Shown: positions 36,200 to 47,161, numbered from the stretch's first letter. The stretch is DNA of 64,000 bases from Haliclona indistincta (GCA_964017065.1 OZ024784.1:11203152-11267151), one strand, 5' to 3'. Program-made: numbers and translations. The notes: generated by a model not told the origin, from the letters alone.

Positions 36200-36818
36200 C
36201 TAGCCTCGTCACCAGGCTCTCTGTTCCGTCAGAGAGCCTGGTCTCTAATCTCACGTGAGTGCACCCAAAAAAGTGCAAATATTAATGAGCGTGGGTGTAA
36301 TAAACCGCATGCCCACGATGCTTGATGTCGGTCTCGTACATTGTCAAACATTGTTTTTGTTTATTTTTTAGCTAACGTGTGTGTGGCGTAGCTTTCCAAG
36401 TCTCTTTGTGCTGGACATCGGAAAAGCTTCCTTGATGAAGCCTTTGACGACTAGGTCATTGTACGTACGGTGAGGAAAGTGTAGCTCGATATCGTCCTTC
36501 AGCGTCTGGTACTTTACCCGTTTCGACGGAGTAGGAACATCCCCAGTAGCTGCTTCCTCATAGTGGCTCTTTAGCCATTTAGATTCATCTGACGGCTCCG
36601 CGGCCATCCCGAACGTGATGCTACAGACCTTGATCGCCTCTGACAGCAAGACTGTGACGAATGCTACGCATGTGCGTGGGCAGGTTGGGTCGAGAGAGTT
36701 GATCGTGCCCACGCACACTAATCACCTGTCTACCACCTGTCTACCCCACGTGAGATTAGAGACCAGGCTCCCTGTCGGAACAAAATTCCGAGAGGGGTGG
36801 AGCCTGGGGACAAGGCTA
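36200..36818. mobile_element. Inverted-repeat DNA element with 8-bp TSD, nested in the DIRS gag
   Basis: Ends 'ctagcctcgtcaccaggctc' and, inverted, 'tagccttgtccccaggctcc', with a second matched block GTCTCTAATCTCACGTG. The direct repeat ACGAAGAC lies at 36192-36199 and 36819-36826, and removing the element rejoins the gag reading frame. It carries a 116-codon minus-strand ORF (36718-36368). Confidence 0.85.
36368..36718 (-). CDS. Uncharacterised ORF carried by the nested element
   Basis: 116 codons, with a basic C-terminal half: PTPSKRVKYQTLKDDIELHF, then FIKEAFPMSSTKRLGKLRHT. The alternation of hydrophobic and Lys/Arg residues looks like a small helical, possibly DNA-binding, segment, but I cannot name the domain. 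The ORF ends next to an AATAAA word on its own strand. It may be a captured host exon or the remains of an autonomous element's gene. Confidence 0.4.
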   Translation of the reverse strand: MCVGTINSLDPTCPRTCVAFVTVLLSEAIKVCSITFGMAAEPSDESKWLKSHYEEAATGDVPTPSKRVKYQTLKDDIELHFPHRTYNDLVVKGFIKEAFPMSSTKRLGKLRHTHVS

Positions 36819-37240
36819 ACGAAGACCTGCATGGTACAATGGGAGTTCAACTTTTGCCAGTCATTTCGCGCCCAAGATTGAGAGAAGTAGCTACTCTCCC
36901 AGCGTGGATATGCAGCTTTCTGACTTACCTGGCTGTTAGCACATCCGATACTGCCACTCGGGACAGACTGTCTTATGCTATGCTCTTGGTCAGGGAGGCA
37001 ATGAGGTATGGGGTCAGGGCTGGCTGGAGTATGACCGTCTTTTTCGACAGCAAGCAGCCCTCGACCCCAACCTTCCGTGGAATTCTATTAACCCTAGTCT
37101 GCAAGCCACTACCATTCTGAGCCATCGCACTCCTGGTCAAGGCACGTTTTGCACACTGTGCCAGGAGTGTGATCACTCAGTTGCACAGTGTACCTTGGGT
37201 CAGCTGCAGCAAACAACAAGTCGTGGATCATCCAACCATG

Positions 37241-38373
37241 TAGAGTAATGAACCAATAATCGGTCACCACGTATAATCGGCCACTTCGTTACCGCCAGGT
37301 AGAGGAGGAGGCGACGCCAGCTATACACTGGTGTATGACTCAGTAGTAGGCCTGTACGCAACCAAAGATTCGAAGCGCTCAGTTCTTGTTTACGCGAGAC
37401 ACAGCCAAGAAGATGAGAGTGGCCGGAAAATGCAAACATCGGTCGAAAGTGTCAGTTTTCGGACAACTAGCCCGTACTCTGCTGCTTCAAAGAACAAGAG
37501 CACAACTTCTTCATATAATGCAAGTGTTACCTTCGTTCAATAATCACAGCCAACATCCACGGCCCAGCTCAACTCAAAGCTAGTCTACAAGCAGCATGAA
37601 ACTGGGCGGTGCCAATGATCAATAATCGGCACTTATTTTCAATGATTTAATACAATAATCGTCTTTTATAAAGTTTGCTCGTTGTTCAAGACTTCTACGT
37701 GTTAAAATACAATCGTCTGCTGTCAACAGGTACATTTGGTTGTAAAACTAATAATTCTAATTTTATCACGCCTGTTTTCACATGTCACGGACATATACAT
37801 GCTTGGACAACTTTTATTATGGCCATGACGCCTGAATACAGGCCTGATAAAATATAGAATTAGTTTTACAAGTAAACGTTATACCTGTTGACAGCAGACG
37901 ATTGTATTTTAACACGTAGAAGTCTTGAACAACGAGCAAACTTTGTAAAAGACGATTATTGTATTAATTCATTGAAAATAAATGCCGATTATTGATCATT
38001 GGCACCGCCCAGTTTCATGCTGCTTGTAGACTAGCTTTGAGTTGAGCTGGGCCGTAGATGTTGGCTGTGATTATTGAACGAAGGTAACGCTTGCATTATA
38101 TGAAGAAGTTGTGCTCTTTTTCTTTGAAGTAGCAGAGTACGGGCTAGTTGTCCGAAAACTGACACTTTCGACCGATATTTGCATTTTTCGGCCACTCTCA
38201 TCTTCTTGGCTGTGTCTCGCGTAAACAAGAACTGAGCGCTTCAAATCTTTGGTTGCGTACAGGCCTACTACTGAGTCATACACCAGTGTATAGCTGGCTT
38301 CGCCTCCTCCTCTACCTGGCTGTAACGAAGTGGCCGATTATACGTGGTGACCGATTATTGGTTCATTACTCTA
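37241..38373. mobile_element. Long palindromic element (about 500-bp arms) in the DIRS element
   Basis: TAGAGTAATGAACCAATAAT at the left is repeated in reverse at the right end (38354-38373). The whole block reads back on itself with only scattered differences, so the plus-strand ORFs at 37331 and 37386 reappear on the minus strand at 38071 and 38031. The word AATAATCGG recurs near both ends and the arm middles. Target duplication not clear. It separates the two Cys/His motifs of the gag. Confidence 0.9.
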
Positions 38374-38379
38374 ACATTC

Positions 38380-38586
38380 TCTGCAGGAGCACGAGGCTCT
38401 GCTAGGATTTGCGCATCATGGAATGATGGAGCCTGCCTGTATCCGGGAACGTGCAACTTTCGTCACATCTGCTCCAGATGCTATCGGTCCTCTCACACGG
38501 CAAAAGACTGTCGAGCACAACCCAGGAGAGGGCCAGGCCCCACCCCCTCTGGTCCTAGCCGGCAACCAACCTCATCATTGTCGTAA
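38380..38586 (+). pseudogene. Second Cys/His motif of the DIRS-type gag
   Basis: Begins after TCTCTGCAG, probably a splice acceptor, with GARGSARICASWNDGACLYP followed by CNFRHICSRCYRSSHTAKDC, a zinc-binding-looking Cys/His cluster typical of the C-terminus of these gag proteins. It ends in a Pro/Gly-rich tail and stop (SLS*). It belongs with the ORF at 34802-37208. Confidence 0.75.
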
Positions 38587-39261
38587 GCACGGCTGATCGT
38601 ACAGTCGCCCGAGGTCCTGTACTCTGGCTAATCTCAGACTACTAGTAATATTGTTTTCCCCCTACTAGCCGCTTTACTAATCCACTTGGCTACAACTTGT
38701 ATCAATCATATGTTGTTAACTGCTGCGCTCTATTCATTATCACTAATCATTGTATCCTGTTACTGATTATATCTGTGTATTGATTTACACCCACATGTTT
38801 TCAAGTGTATGTATAACATTGGTCCATTGTTGAATTCTTTTCACAGATAGACGGTCTGCATGCCATTGTAGGTTTAATATGCAAGTGTTGTGGGTATAGT
38901 ATGGAGCATCCTAGATGTTTAACCCGCAAGGGGACAGCCGACCTGATTCCGTACAATAATTTTATAATCATCTCGAGTGGGTGGGGAGGCGTGGCACCTT
39001 GATGCAAGCCATTTAGAGAGTATTGCCTATCCGTAGTGTGTTGGCTTGCTAGCCAGGTCCCATGGTGTAACATACAGTTAACCGGTGACCACAGACAGTT
39101 CACTGCTTGGGTAGTAGTCAGGGAATATATGCTGTCACGGTAGTTGGGACTTATACTGATCCTCACCCCTGTCTATTTTGCCTTGTCTAGATACGACCAC
39201 TTATCTATACCGATTATCCCACTACCACCTCGGGATCAGAGCAGGCAGTTACGTTTACATG
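38587..39261. other. Residual sequence where the retroelement RT domain is expected
   Basis: Between gag and the RNase H domain, a reverse transcriptase of about 1 kb is expected; this stretch shows no RT motif in any frame. The RT region appears to have been deleted or replaced. Confidence 0.45.
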
Positions 39262-39645
39262 TGTTGGACATATTAATTTATTCATTTCTGCTTGCACTCT
39301 GTGTGAGCTTGACTAATATATTATTCTTTTATTTATCACTGTATATTGTTATATTCATGCTATTATATTCATTATATATTTATTGGTTTGTTTATTATGT
39401 GATTATTATAATGGGCGTGTTTGATTCTTGTTTGTAACTTTGTTCTGAAATCAATAAATCTGACAGGTTATGGGCCCAGAGTAGACTTAACCGTCGTTCA
39501 CGCCAGACCAGACCCGATCAGTATCTTCAGAATGGCAGAGTCGAGATCAGTAGCATTGGTGCCGCTGAACGCCAAGAACTATGCCACGTGGAAGATTCAG
39601 TGCAAGATGGCGCTGATCAAAGATGGCCTCTGGGGAATCACGAAT
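39262..39645 (+). mobile_element. Ty1/copia remnant: LTR, half-tRNA PBS and gag start
   Basis: A probable LTR runs TGTTGGACAT ... AATAAATCTGACA (39262-39465). Directly after it is GGTTATGGGCCCAGA, the word complementary to an internal part of initiator tRNA-Met that Drosophila copia uses as primer site. The gag begins at 39532 with MAESRSVALVPLNAKNYATW and KIQCKMALIKDGLWGI, a classic copia-gag N-terminus. The element stops at about 39645, in frame with DIRS-type sequence; no 3' LTR is present. Confidence 0.8.
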
Positions 39646-40323
39646 GGAGAAGGTCGTACTTTTCTCCGCCACCTGTTTGTGACTCTATCTTCAACCCTTT
39701 CACGCCATCGTTATGTCCACCTGGAGGCTGAAGCTAAGGCGGACCTGCTTTGGTGGAATTACTTCCTACAGGAGTGGAATGGAACAATGCTTTTCCCAAA
39801 ATCTTGTCCCCTAGGAGCACACGTGTACATGGATGCATCAGGTACATTCGGCTGTGGAGGCGTGGTCGGGTCCTCCCAGTGGATTCACCTACAGTGGCCT
39901 GCCTCGTGGGCTGAAGTGGATATTTCTATAAAGGAGTTAGTGCCAGTAGTCATTGCAGCTGCACTCTGGGGCCGATCATGGTACCGACAGCGTATTTGCT
40001 TCCACGTTGACAACATGGGCGTCGTAGGCATTCTGCAGAAGCGGTCGGCGAGGTCCCCGGTGACACACCACCTTCTACGGTGCTTGTACTTTTACTCTGC
40101 ATTTTTCCAGTTCGAGTATAACGCTGAGCACATACCCGGCATAGAGAATATCGCAGCTGATGCTTTGTCACGGAATAACATCAATCTATTCTCATCTCTA
40201 TTTCCACAGGCTACCCATTTCGACGTTCCCGCTTCCCTCCAGGAGTTGCTTCTCACTCACAGACCAGGCTGGGGGTCCACAGACTGGATCAGGTTGTTTC
40301 ACAGTACTTTAACAACTCCCTAG
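39646..40323 (+). pseudogene. DIRS/Ngaro-type RNase H domain (in-frame with copia gag start)
   Basis: Encodes HRYVHLEAEAKADLLWWNYF and LQEWNG, then the RNase H with YMDASGTFGCGG, KELVPVVIAAALWG, FHVDNMGVVGIL and HIPGIENIAADALSRN: the DIRS-type RT/RNase H C-terminus with its catalytic Asp and Glu positions (MDAS, IKEL, HVDN, AADAL). The reading frame is open back to 39421 through the copia fragment. The RT domain that should precede it is missing. Confidence 0.88.
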
Positions 40324-40779
40324 CCCCGGCCACTCTGGCCGTCTACCGCTCTGCCGCTAAGCAATACATTAACTTTTGTAGCCGTTACCTCCTCTCCCTC
40401 TCGTTACCTCTTCTCCCTCTCACACAGGAGATCACTACCCGGTTCGTCGCTAATTTAGCCTAAGCAGGAATCACCTACCAGTCGATTTGCTACTACCTGA
40501 GTGGACTTCGCTTTCTCCAAATTGCAAACGGCCTCCCCTACCCTTACCCGAACGACACTCCTCTTCTAGACATGGTGCTGCGAGGCATACGGCGACTTCC
40601 ACAAACAACCCGACGGCCACAACACCCGGTGACACCAGAAATCATGTCGATGCTCTTTCATGCGTGGTCACAGGTCCCTGGGACAGACAACTTTGATGCT
40701 GTTATGCTGTGGGCCGCTTGCTGCACTGCTTTCTTTGGGTTCTTGCGCGCAGGGGAATTTACTTGCCCGTCTATGCAGG
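40324..40779 (+). pseudogene. Tyrosine recombinase of the DIRS-type element, N-terminal half
   Basis: Encodes LAPATLAVYRSAAKQYINFC (SAM-like core-binding region) with a stop after RFVANLA, then ITYQSICYYLSGLRFLQIAN. The start of the catalytic domain follows with AACCTAFFGFLRAGEFTCPS, where FLRAGE contains the first catalytic Arg. The gene is split at 40779 by a Ty3/gypsy element and resumes at 46469. Confidence 0.88.
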
Positions 40780-41519
40780 TGTAACAGACTCTCTGACTCA
40801 GTTTATTGTTATACACTCTGTTACCTCAGTACGTATCATTGTCATGCTCTGCTATATATTGTGTTGGATATTTTCATAAGACTGTTGAGAGCTTGACCCA
40901 ACTTGCTCTGTTAACCCTTTAAGCCCCAATGACGCCATTTGGCGTCATACAAACTTCTGACAGCATAACTTTATGAAAAAGTGCTAAAATATCCCAAAAT
41001 TAAGCCAAATTGAAGAATACAAATAACCACCCAAAATTGACTGGTTTTCGGCGCACCCCCTGCACTAAACGTATTGGCTTTGGCATTTCTATGGCTTCAG
41101 CACAAATTCCACAACATTTTAGGAAAAACAAAATGGCTGCCAAGAAAATTTGGACATTTTATGGCTTCTGTGCTAGCAAACACATTTTTGTGCATTCTCT
41201 ATGATCTGGGCTACATTTTGCACTCACAAAAACCACTGCTATTTGTGTGTACTTTTCAGTAGCCAGCCCCAAAGTACTAACTTTGAGCAAAATTTGACGA
41301 GGTCGTTGCACTTTATCGGCTTCACTTTCGAAGTGGGAGGGGCATATTGACCGACTTGAGTGTGGGCAATTGCGGCTACTCACTGGGGTAAAAGGACGCA
41401 AATTTGAGACCAGTAGCACAAAAGACACACGAGATATTCACGAGAGAAGTGGTCAGCATTTACGAGGTTAAAATTTCAGCTGGATAATTTAGTAATTAAA
41501 GGGTTAAACATCTGTTACA
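40780..41519 (+). repeat. 5' LTR of the Ty3/gypsy element (with nested MITE)
   Basis: TGTAACAGACTCTC ... ATCTGTTACA. Without the nested MITE at 40915-41503 and its duplicated TTAA it is about 147 bp, matching the 3' LTR closely except for insertions in the latter. The target duplication CAGG flanks the whole element (40776-40779 and 46469-46472). Confidence 0.92.
40915..41503. mobile_element. piggyBac-like MITE (PB-1) inside the 5' LTR
   Basis: TTAA-CCCTTTAAGCCCC ... TTAAAGGG-TTAA (TTAA at 40911-40914 and 41504-41507). Just inside the left end is the near-palindrome ATGACGCCATTTGGCGTCAT. 589 bp; absent from the 3' LTR, so it came after the gypsy insertion. Sister copy at 55524-56124. Confidence 0.92.
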
Positions 41520-41537
41520 TTGGCGTAGTCGGCAGGA
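41520..41537 (+). other. Primer-binding site of the gypsy element
   Basis: TTGGCGTAGTCGGCAGGATC directly after the 5' LTR has the TGGCG...AGTCGG form seen at gypsy primer-binding sites. The tRNA used was not determined. Confidence 0.7.
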
Positions 41538-41543
41538 TCCAAG

Positions 41544-42332
41544 ATGTCTACACGACCGCTGGTCCTTCCAGAGATGTTTGCGGGAGAAGACGTCGACCAA
41601 TGGTTTGAACACTTCGAGGACGTCGCCGCTGTGAATGCATGGGAAGGAGATGCCATGTTGCTGTGGCTGAAGGTTCGGTTAACAGGCAGAGCAAGAACCG
41701 CTTTTCAGAGACTGGCAGCAGATACTAAGGGGGATTATAAAAAGGCAAAGAAGGCCCTTCGTGAGCGGTTTGAACCACCCAGCAAGAAAGAGCTTTACCT
41801 TGCAGAGCTACAGTGTCGGAGTAAGAAACGGAGCGAAGGCTGGGCTGAATTTGCAGAAGATGTTCGACTTCTGACGGACAAAGCTCATCCTCAACTGGAG
41901 GACGCTGCTCGAGAACAGCTTGCTCTCATTCACTATATGGGACAACTGAGTAACCCGCAAGTAGCGCTAGGAGTGAAGCAAACTCGACCCAAGACGCTGG
42001 ATGCTGCGGTGACGGCAACGCTGGAGACAGAGTCTTTCCTTCCTCGCAGTAATGTTCACCATGGAGTCTCACAGGTCGAGGAAGAGAAGGAGAAGCTACC
42101 AGTATCGGGCGCTGCTAATGGAGAGACGTCTCAACCATCACTGGTTCGTGCATTAGAACAGCTCGTAGAATGGGTTGGGCAGTTGGAGCTGAAGATAGAA
42201 TCACGGCAAAGTGATCCACACCGTCAGCGGCCTACTAACAACCATCAACCCATCAATTGTCGGAGATGCGGTCAAGAAGGACACTATGCCCGGGGTTGTA
42301 CTGCGGGCAGGAGAGGAGATCAGGGAAACTAG
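41544..42332 (+). CDS. Ty3/gypsy Gag
   Basis: Open for 262 codons: MSTRPLVLPEMFAGEDVDQW begins about 25 bases after the LTR. The capsid-like region includes WLKVRLTGRARTAFQRLA and ALRERFEPPSKKELYLAELQ. Near the C-terminus is a single CCHC knuckle, CRRCGQEGHYARGC (residues about 239-252). It overlaps pol in another frame at 42211-42332, so pol would need a frameshift. The gag is the only gypsy ORF without a break. Confidence 0.92.
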   Translation: MSTRPLVLPEMFAGEDVDQWFEHFEDVAAVNAWEGDAMLLWLKVRLTGRARTAFQRLAADTKGDYKKAKKALRERFEPPSKKELYLAELQCRSKKRSEGWAEFAEDVRLLTDKAHPQLEDAAREQLALIHYMGQLSNPQVALGVKQTRPKTLDAAVTATLETESFLPRSNVHHGVSQVEEEKEKLPVSGAANGETSQPSLVRALEQLVEWVGQLELKIESRQSDPHRQRPTNNHQPINCRRCGQEGHYARGCTAGRRGDQGN

Positions 42333-45300
42333 ACACCCTCGGAGCTTTTGGTTGTGCGTTCGAGGGTGTCGATCAAATGGCCAACAAAGAAAAAAAGATA
42401 TCAGTATCCTCTCCGTTTGTACTACAAACACTTATAGTATCCCTGCAGTTATTGAATGTCCCTCTTCTGTTTCTTCTAGTCAGCCTTCTAAACAGCTTTC
42501 TGTTTCCCTCCTGTTAGACACTGGTGCAGCTGTTTCTCTCCTAAGGAAGGATAAGTGGGATCTGATTGCCTCTCCAGACCTTCCACTAAACCCTTGGAAT
42601 GGACCTCGGTTGACTGGTGTAGAAGGATCACCATTGAATGTGTTCGGCTGCTCACCGATTTGGATTCGATTGAGTGGAGAAGTGTTCCAGTGGACAATGC
42701 TGATTGTAGATCAACTCACCACTGAAGGAATACCAGGACTGGACTTTTTAGAAGCGAATTCCTGCTCAGTCAATATGGCAAACAGATGTATCCACTTCCC
42801 TGACAGAAAATTGTCTTTTCCATTGTATGCAATCTCCTCCACAGCAAATCAGTCAGTGCTACCAATTCGAGTGGTGCTCCGTGAGACAATTCAGATTCCA
42901 GCTATGAGTCAAATGGAGAAAGCAGGAGTACCTCAAGAGCCAGTCATTGGAGGAGCGTGGATTTTCGATCGACCTATGAAAGAGGCAAAAACAACAGTCA
43001 CATCTGCGGCCTCTCTGGTGACACCTACTAGAGAAGGAGTTCCAGTTCGTCTTCTGAATGCCAGACAGGATGCCGTTACAATCTACAAGGGGACCTGTGT
43101 TGGACAGATGGAACTGACGAATGAATCCCAGTCAATCAATATTTCCACCATACAATCAGAAGATGTTCTGCCTCCAACAGAGGGTAAAGAGGAGATGTTG
43201 TGGAGTATGGTTCAGAATTGCTGTGAAGGAGTAACAGAAGAGCAAAAGAAACGTGTGTATCTGCTGGTGTCTGCATATGCTGACATTTTTGCTGCTTCCC
43301 CTACAGATTATGGTCATACTAATCGCCTGCTCCACAAATTCAATACAGAGCATCACCCGCCCATTCGTCAACGGGCTCGACGGCTTCCTCCATACAAGAA
43401 AGAGGAGATCAGAACCTTGCTGCGTCAGATGCAAGAGAATGGGATCATCCGTCAGTCATACAGCCCGTGGGCTTCACCAGCGGTGTTAGTCCAAAAGAAG
43501 GATGGGACCAAGCGATTCTGTGTGGATTACCGGAAGTTGAACTCAATCACCCGATGAGATGCCTACCCACTTCCTCGTATTGACGACACCCTGAGTACCA
43601 TGGCAGGATCCAAGTGGTTCAGTACGTTGGATCTCATCAGCGGTTACTGGCAAGTGGAGATGTCCCCAGAAGATCAAGAGAAGACAGCTTTCTGTACGCC
43701 AGAAGGTCTGTTCGAATTCACTGTGATGCCATTCGGCTTATGTAATGCTCCAGCTACCTTCCAGTGTCTGATGGATTTGGTGCTAAGTGGTCTCCAATGG
43801 ACTGAGTACCTTGTCTACTTAGATGACGTCATTATTCTGGGACGAGATTTTGAAGATCATCTCCGTTCTCTGAAGTTGGTGTTCCAGCGTCTACGAGAAT
43901 CAGGGCTGAAGTTAAAACCAGCCAAGTGTTAACTATTCCAAGAAAAGGTGTCCTATCTCGGTCACGTGATCTCAGCAGATGGAATAGCTACTGATCCAGA
44001 CAAGTCTAATCAAGTAGCTCGGTGGCCGGTTCCAACATCTGCGAAGGAGGTACAAAAGTTCTTGGGGTTGGCAAATTATTACCGACGGTTTGTCAAAGGA
44101 TTTGCATCCATAGCAAAACCACTTCACAAGCTCACTGAGAAAAATTCTGTCTTCAAGTGGACAGAAGAATGTCAAGAAGCATTCAAAGAGCTGCAACGTA
44201 GACTAACTTCTACTCCTGTTTTGGCACATCCGGATTTTTCTAAACCATTTACTCTGGACACAGATGCTAGTAATACAGGGATTGGTGCAGTTCTCTCTCA
44301 AGAAGGAGAGGATGGAGTGGAGTCGTCTTCTAACAAAACCAGAGCAGAATTACTGTGTGACAAGAAGAGAGTTGCTTGCTGTAGTTTTCTTCACAAATCA
44401 CTTCCGACCTTACTTGATGGGTAGAAATTTTGTCTCCGTACAGATTATGGTAGTCTTCAGTGGCTAAAGAATTTCAAAGATCCTGAAGGGCAGTTAGCAC
44501 GCTGGTTAGAAAAATTGCAAGAATTCGATTTTGACGTCATACACAGACAGGGCAAGCAACATGGTAATACAGATGCAATGTCCAGAAAGCCTTGCACACA
44601 GTGTGGAAGGAGCTCTCATGAAGAATCATTGTCGATTCAAGCACTTCCAACAGACATGATCTCAGTGTTCACCCAGAGTTGTCAAGACCTCTGACAGGCT
44701 CAATGTGAGGATGCTTCTATTCAGCTTATTCTTCGGAGTAAAGAGGAGAATAACAAGCCAGATAAGGACACCATCAAGGGTCAAAGCCAAGAGTTACGGA
44801 GACTCTACCAGATGTGGGATCAGTTGATTCTTCAGAACAATCTGTTATATCGACAGTTTCAGAGTCAGGATGGTATAAGCCGACTTCAGCTCATAGTTCC
44901 AAGGAAGCTACGTGATGAGATTTTACAAGAGAACCATGGAGGAATTACGAGTGGTCATTTTGGTGAAGAAAAAACTCTCCAGCGACTGAAAGAGAGGTTT
45001 TACTGGCCTGGACATTACAATGATGTACGGGCAATTTGTCAGTCATGTCCCTCGTGTGCTAGCCGGAAGTCTCCTGTTCCGCACCGCAGAGCTGCACTCC
45101 AAAATGTTCAGACTGGTTATCCGATGCAGCTTGTTGCTGTAGATATCATGGGACCACTTCCCCGTACCAGCACTGGAAACCAATATATTCTGGTCGCAGG
45201 AGACTATTTTACTTGCTGGATGGAGGCCTACGCCATTCCTAATCAAGAAGCAGTGACAGTGGCAGAGAAGTTGGTGAATAATTTATTCAGTCGGTTCTCG

Positions 45301-46236
45301 GTTCCAGAGCAGCTGCATTCGGATCAAGGAAGACAATTTGAAGCTAATGTGTTCCAAGAGATGTGTAAGCTGCTTCATATCAACAAAACAAGAACAACTC
45401 CATACCACCCTCAGAGTGATGGTTTGATAGAGCGTTTCAATCGTACACTCCAAAACGTGCTGGCTGTTTCACTGTCTGACTCATCCATTGATCAAACCGA
45501 GTGGGAATCACTGCTACCAAAAGCTTGTTTGGCATACAATACTAGTGTGCAACCGACAACTGGGTTCACTCCATTCTTTTTAATGTACGGCCGTCAGGCA
45601 AAATTGCCTGTGGACATCATGTACGGAGATCCAGAATCTGATGTAACTACATAAACAGAGTATGCTTCCAAACTCAAGAGGACTCTGCAGAATTCATACG
45701 AGATTGTGCGTACAAAGATGAAAGCAGAGTTGAAGAGGGAAAAGGAGTTCTATGATGAGAAAGTGGATGGAAAACCATTCGAAGTCGATGATTTGGTATG
45801 GTTACACTCACCTGTTGTGGGAAAGGGGAAGTCGAAGAAGTTTCACTGCCCTTGGCAAGGTACTTAAAGAGTTATCAAGAAGCTATCAGACTCTACTTAC
45901 AGAATCAAACAGTTTCCGAGGGGCAAGAGGACGGTTGTACACTTTGATCGATTGAAAAAATATCTCCAATCTCTTCCAGCCTCCTCTAAGAAACAAACAG
46001 CTCCTCGTTCTCAACCTCCACAACAGCGTCCTCCAAGGATAGGACATCAGCTTGAGCTTATTGAAGAGGACGACCCCACTCCACTTACTCCTGCTCTTTC
46101 TCCAACACCAATTCCTCCTCCTCCTTCAGCACCTCCTCCCCCTCCCGCACCGGTTCAACCGACACCGATCCCTCGTCGCTATCCTCAAAGAAATAGAGCG
46201 CCTCCCCAAAGATTTGCTCCATATGTTGAACATTAA
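42211..46236 (+). pseudogene. Ty3/gypsy Pol (protease, RT, RNase H, integrase), multiply broken
   Basis: In order: retropepsin with LLLDTGAAVSLL (about 42510); reverse transcriptase from ILRQSYSPWASPAVL-like text, with LDLISGYWQV, FGLCNAPATFQ and the catalytic YLDDVI (43816-43833); RNase H with LDTDASNTGIGAVLSQ; zinc-binding HGGITSGHF...CQSCPSC; integrase core with VAVDIMGP, HSDQGRQF and DGLIERFNR (the D, D, E triad); and a basic C-terminus followed by a Pro-rich tail ending 46236. In-frame stops lie at 43555, 43930, 44692, 45652 and 45865, and frame changes near 44300 and 44430. Inactive. Confidence 0.93.
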
Positions 46237-46274
46237 GACAAGTTCGGGACGAACTCTTTCTAAGAGGAGCGCTA

Positions 46275-46468
46275 TGTAACAGACTCTCTGACTACTGCTT
46301 GGTCATATTATGGACAGACTCTCTGACTCAGTTTATTGTTATACAATACATTGCTCTGTTACATCAGTACATATCATTGTCATGCTCTGCTATATATTGT
46401 GTTGGATATTTTCATAAGACTGTTGAGAGCTTGACCCAACTTGCTCTGTTAAACATCTGCGTGTTACA
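46275..46468 (+). repeat. 3' LTR of the Ty3/gypsy element
   Basis: TGTAACAGACTCTCTGAC ... GTGTTACA, 194 bp. Relative to the 5' LTR it has an extra ~35-base segment that repeats 'agactctctgac', and a few small differences. It is followed by CAGG, the target duplication. Confidence 0.92.
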
Positions 46469-46946
46469 CAGGCATTTAAACCCACGATGCTTAGCATCTG
46501 CGATGTATCGGTTAACTCTTACAATCAACCATCAGTTGTAACAGTTCGGCTGCGACAATCAAAAGCAGACCCCTTTTGTGAGGGGGTGGAGAACTGGTCA
46601 AGAAATCTGTCCAGTCACAGCTCTACTAAATTACATAGTCCGTCGAGGATGGCAACCGGGTCCCCTCTTCTTATTACAGGATGGTCAGACCCTATCAAGA
46701 CAACGTCTGGTCAGCAGCATCAATCACGCCCTCTCCCAGCAAGGACTTGAGAGCTCGGGTATCACGGGACACAGCTTTCCTATAGGTGCGGCCACTGCTG
46801 CAGCGCGCGGGGGAATAGAGGATTCTATGATTCAGACGCTAGGACGTTGGCGCTCATCTGCCTTTAAAAGGTACATCCGCACTCTGGTGGAGGTCATGGC
46901 AACATCCTCTAGTCACCTCCTTAATCTACGTCCTACCCGGTCCTGA
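46469..46946 (+). pseudogene. Tyrosine recombinase of the DIRS-type element, C-terminal half
   Basis: Resumes the recombinase after the gypsy insertion (FKPTMLSICDVSVNSY), changes frame near 46580, and continues GWRTGQEICPVTALLNYIVR to LGRWRSSAFKRYIRTLVE. The His-x-x-Arg box reads GHSFPIGAATAAA: Pro (codon 46779-46781) stands where the second catalytic Arg belongs. The nucleophile Tyr (KRYIR) is present. Recombinase activity would be lost even without the insertion. Confidence 0.9.
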
Positions 46947-47161
46947 CTTCTTTCCACCTGGCACCTATGCACAACTATGAACTAATATTGCACGTGTCAT
47001 TATGTATTTTGTAATTTGTTTGACTAAACCCCTTCATCTGTTATGCGACTTGTTGTCTATAACTGTGGCACATCTAAATGGAATATCTATGATAAGTATG
47101 CGTTAAGCAGAGGCGAGCATGTAGTTTTGGAAGTACAGTCATAGAGTAAGAGAGACAGTTT

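Larger units (their letters stand above)
34802..37208 (+). pseudogene. Gag-like ORF of a DIRS/Ngaro-type retroelement, interrupted
   Basis: Starts MPHGKTNRGRAATTSSRG and continues as a Gly/Arg/Thr-rich repeat region with in-frame stops at 34874 and 35063. An apparent intron (CAAG|GTATGT at 35372 to TTTGCAG at 35891) precedes a Pro-rich part and the core VPARLVQQIRGGRFIEMRDL. The frame is then broken by a nested element (36200-36818), beyond which RPRLREVATLPAWICSFLTY continues after one copy of the target duplication. A frameshift lies near 37013, before the knuckle CTLCQECDHSVAQC (37151-37195). I recognise the protein as the gag of tyrosine-recombinase retroelements; function inferred. Confidence 0.8.

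Noticed and set aside
37331..38283. Twin ORFs of 70 and 65 codons on both strands
   Set aside because: They are the same sequence read from each arm of the palindrome.
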